From positions 1 through 7,329 of the forward strand of contig DAIDBB010000427.1 in assembly GCA_027310325.1 (NCBI GenBank): a DNA stretch of 7,329 bases, in the 5' to 3' direction. The first letter of the stretch is position 1. The number at the start of each line of letters is the position of its first letter. The notes below the pieces were generated by a model. The model saw only the letters and a list, made by a program, of their open reading frames with translations. It made no database searches and had not been told where the DNA came from. Below are positions 5,073-7,329 of this stretch, one piece after another. Origin of the DNA: a bacterium. Its GTDB lineage: Bacteria; Desulfobacterota; GWC2-55-46. Made by a program: the position numbers and the translations under genes.

Positions 5073-7329
5073 ATGATGCGCTATCCCATAAGGATCCTGT
5101 TTTTTTTAATCGCCATTTTTGTCTTTGAGGCCCCGGCATGGGCTGAGCCTGGAGTGCCTTTTGAAACTACACTTAAAAACGGCCTTACCGTCATAATCGA
5201 AGAAGAGCATTCGGCCCCGGTGGCTGCCGTTGAAATGTGGGTCAAGGTTGGAAGCGCCGATGAGACCGAGAAAGAGGCCGGTCTTTCTCACGTCTTCGAA
5301 CACATGCTATTTAAGGGCACACAGAAGAAAAAGGTGGGTGAGATCGCGAAGATCGTTGAGTCCGTTGGCGGCAACATCAACGCCTTTACATCCTTCGACA
5401 ATACCGTTTTTCACCTGGCCGTCCCCAGCCGGAATTTTTCTACCGGACTCGACATCATAAGCGACGCCATCCAGCATTCTTCTTTTGACCCGGGTGAGCT
5501 GAAAAAGGAACTGGAAGTGGTGCTCGAGGAACTAAGAATGAACGAGGATGACCCTGGAAGGAAGCTTTACAAAACGCTCCTCGCCAACGCCTACGCCGAA
5601 CACCCTTACAAAAGGCCAGTGATCGGGTATCAAAGCGTCATAGAAAATCTCAAGAGGGATGAGCTTATCGCTTTCTTTAAAAAATGGTACATCCCCAACA
5701 ATATGACGCTCGTTATTGTCGGCGACGTAAATAAGGACGCCGTGCTAAAGGAGATCAACGAGGCCTTCAGGGATTTCAAGAGCGCGCCCGATCCGCACAA
5801 AAAAAGGCCGGTCGAGCCCGTTCAAGAAGAGCTTAAGGTCGGCATAATAAACCAGCCGATAAAGGAGTCGCATCTGGCCGTCGGGTTCCATATCCCTGAT
5901 TTAAAGGATCCGGACATATATGCCATAGACGTTTCGGCCAATATCCTGGGCTCCGGGGAAAGCTCCAGGCTCTATAAAAGGCTTAAGATCCAGGACTCCC
6001 TCGTCCATACGGTATCCTCCTATGCCATGACCCTCAAAGACCCCGGTCTTTTAATGGTATCCGCGAACCTTGAATCAAAGAACGTGGATATGACCGTCTC
6101 GGAGACGTTAGAGGAGATAAGGAGGCTCGGCTTTGACGGGCCTAACCCGGAAGAGCTTCAGAAGGCGAAACTCAACCTCGAAAGCGAATTCGTATATTCG
6201 AGGGAGACCATGCAGGGCATAGCCCAGAAGCTCGGGTACTATAAGACCAACGCCGGCGGCATCGACTTTGAGAAAAAGTACCTGGAGGGATTGAGGAAGG
6301 TGACCGACCAGGACGTAAGGCGGATCATTAATAGATACTTCCTTCCGGAAGGGATGACGGTCGCCGTGGTCGCGCCAATTGCCGACAAGGACCTCGTTAC
6401 AAAGGCCGGCATAATAAAGACGGTAGCCGCGGCCAAGGAAAAGGCCGGCAAGGAGTTTGCCGGGGAGAAGGACGCTCCAGAGATAACCAGGGTAAAGCTC
6501 GATAACGGCATGACCCTCATTGTAAAAGAGGCGCATTCAAACCCTACGGTCGCTTTCTATGCGGCATTTCCAGGTGGGCTTAGATCGGAGGATGAAAAAA
6601 CGGACGGTATTGGCAATTTGACGGCCGGAATGCTTACGAGGGGCACTGCAAAGATGTCGCGTAGCGATATATCGAGGGAACTGGACGAGATGGCCGGGGA
6701 ACTTAGCGGTTTCTCGGGCTGGAACTCTGCCGGAGTTCAGGGAAAATTCCTTTCAATGTACTTCGACAGGGGTTTAAGCCTATTCGCTGACGTATTGACC
6801 ACCCCGTCATTTCCGGAAAGTGAACTTGCAGACCTTAAAAAGGACGTACTGGCGGCCATAGCCAGACAGGAAGATAACCTTCCCAGCTACACTTTCAAAC
6901 TTCTCTATAAGGCCCTTTACAAGGCACACCCGTATGGCATGCCGGCGCTGGGCACACCTGACACCGTAAAGTCTTTTACAAAGGATGACCTTGTGCGCCG
7001 GTACCAGGAGGTCTTTGTCCCTCGGCGGATGGTGCTTACGATCGTCGGTGACATCAAAAGGGATTACGCTATTGCCAGGGTAAAGGAGCTTTTCAAGGAC
7101 TTTAAGAGAGATGCCGCGCCGTTGCCTGTTCCCCCGGCTGAAGTCCACCAGGTTGAAATAAGGACCACGGGAGCGGTAAAGACCAAGGAGCAGACGAATA
7201 TCGGGATTGGTTTCCTTGGCACGTCCATAGGAAGCGAAGACAGTTATCCGCTGCGGGTGATGACGGAAGTCCTTTCGGGACAGGGAGGAAGGCTCTTTAT
7301 AAATCTCAGGGACAAGAGAAGCCTTGCTT
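5073..7329 (+). CDS. Secreted M16 family zinc peptidase, two-half fusion, cut by window edge
   Basis: A periplasmic or envelope metallopeptidase of the insulinase/pitrilysin family (M16) that cleaves short unstructured peptides in a clamshell chamber. The window holds 752 codons without a stop. Residues 1-24 are a signal peptide with a hydrophobic core and an A-W-A cleavage site before E25. The N-terminal half has the inverted zinc motif H73-V-F-E76-H77, with the distal glutamate expected at E152 or E153. A second M16 repeat begins near 472. There the zinc-motif position reads N-L-T-A-G (515-519) between conserved G-I-G and M-L-T-R-G-T, so this half is non-catalytic. The segment GGRLFINLRDKRSLA (738-752) is the start of the M16 C-terminal substrate-binding motif; its expected tyrosine lies just past the edge. 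AAGGGG upstream also suits the second ATG at 5076. The full length is probably about 850-900 residues. Confidence 0.93.
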   Translation, partial: MMRYPIRILFFLIAIFVFEAPAWAEPGVPFETTLKNGLTVIIEEEHSAPVAAVEMWVKVGSADETEKEAGLSHVFEHMLFKGTQKKKVGEIAKIVESVGGNINAFTSFDNTVFHLAVPSRNFSTGLDIISDAIQHSSFDPGELKKELEVVLEELRMNEDDPGRKLYKTLLANAYAEHPYKRPVIGYQSVIENLKRDELIAFFKKWYIPNNMTLVIVGDVNKDAVLKEINEAFRDFKSAPDPHKKRPVEPVQEELKVGIINQPIKESHLAVGFHIPDLKDPDIYAIDVSANILGSGESSRLYKRLKIQDSLVHTVSSYAMTLKDPGLLMVSANLESKNVDMTVSETLEEIRRLGFDGPNPEELQKAKLNLESEFVYSRETMQGIAQKLGYYKTNAGGIDFEKKYLEGLRKVTDQDVRRIINRYFLPEGMTVAVVAPIADKDLVTKAGIIKTVAAAKEKAGKEFAGEKDAPEITRVKLDNGMTLIVKEAHSNPTVAFYAAFPGGLRSEDEKTDGIGNLTAGMLTRGTAKMSRSDISRELDEMAGELSGFSGWNSAGVQGKFLSMYFDRGLSLFADVLTTPSFPESELADLKKDVLAAIARQEDNLPSYTFKLLYKALYKAHPYGMPALGTPDTVKSFTKDDLVRRYQEVFVPRRMVLTIVGDIKRDYAIARVKELFKDFKRDAAPLPVPPAEVHQVEIRTTGAVKTKEQTNIGIGFLGTSIGSEDSYPLRVMTEVLSGQGGRLFINLRDKRSLA

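Noticed and set aside
6108..7148. Minus-strand open frames at 6108-6536 and 6807-7148
   Set aside because: They lie inside the M16 peptidase, whose plus-strand frame is open to the window edge with clear family motifs. Their own translations show no recognisable features.

Overview
This 7.3 kb window is chromosomal sequence from a Gram-negative bacterium, probably an anaerobe of the deltaproteobacterial or Nitrospirota sort. That placement is an inference. It rests on heavy use of AGG and ATA codons at moderate GC, on a murI-gerMN gene pair, on a large secreted M16 peptidase with a Sec signal peptide, and on a probable selenoprotein. Nothing looks mobile: I see no insertion sequence, CRISPR array, tRNA or rRNA.

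Layout from left to right. (1) Minus strand, 13-924: the polymerase half of a bacterial PolX, cut short by an in-frame TAA just before the window edge. (2) A short divergent promoter region, 925-1047. (3) A plus-strand operon, 1048-3913: murI (glutamate racemase), a membrane-anchored GerMN-domain protein, and an aspartase/fumarase-family lyase. The gaps are 6 and 19 bases. (4) A convergent junction of 32 bases. (5) A minus-strand operon, read from 4904 down to 3946: a nicotinamidase-like hydrolase followed by a single-domain rhodanese. (6) A second divergent promoter region, 4905-5072. (7) A plus-strand M16 zinc peptidase running off the right edge.

The most interesting item is the rhodanese. 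A conventional gene caller sees only its first 69 residues, because the reading frame meets TGA two codons after the active-site cysteine. The frame then continues without interruption through a perfect rhodanese C-terminus to a TAA, giving a normal 111-residue domain. The TGA falls where related rhodaneses, as I recall them, carry the second cysteine of a Cys-x-Cys motif. A hairpin with a five-base-pair GC stem and a G in its small apical loop starts 16 bases after the TGA, which fits the bacterial SECIS consensus. Three other genes here end in TGA, so the codon is not globally reassigned. The best reading is a selenocysteine rhodanese with a Cys-x-Sec active-site loop, co-transcribed with a nicotinamidase homologue whose own catalytic lysine appears to be replaced by threonine.

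One caution applies: polX also carries an in-frame stop, so sequencing error or gene decay has to be excluded for both genes.
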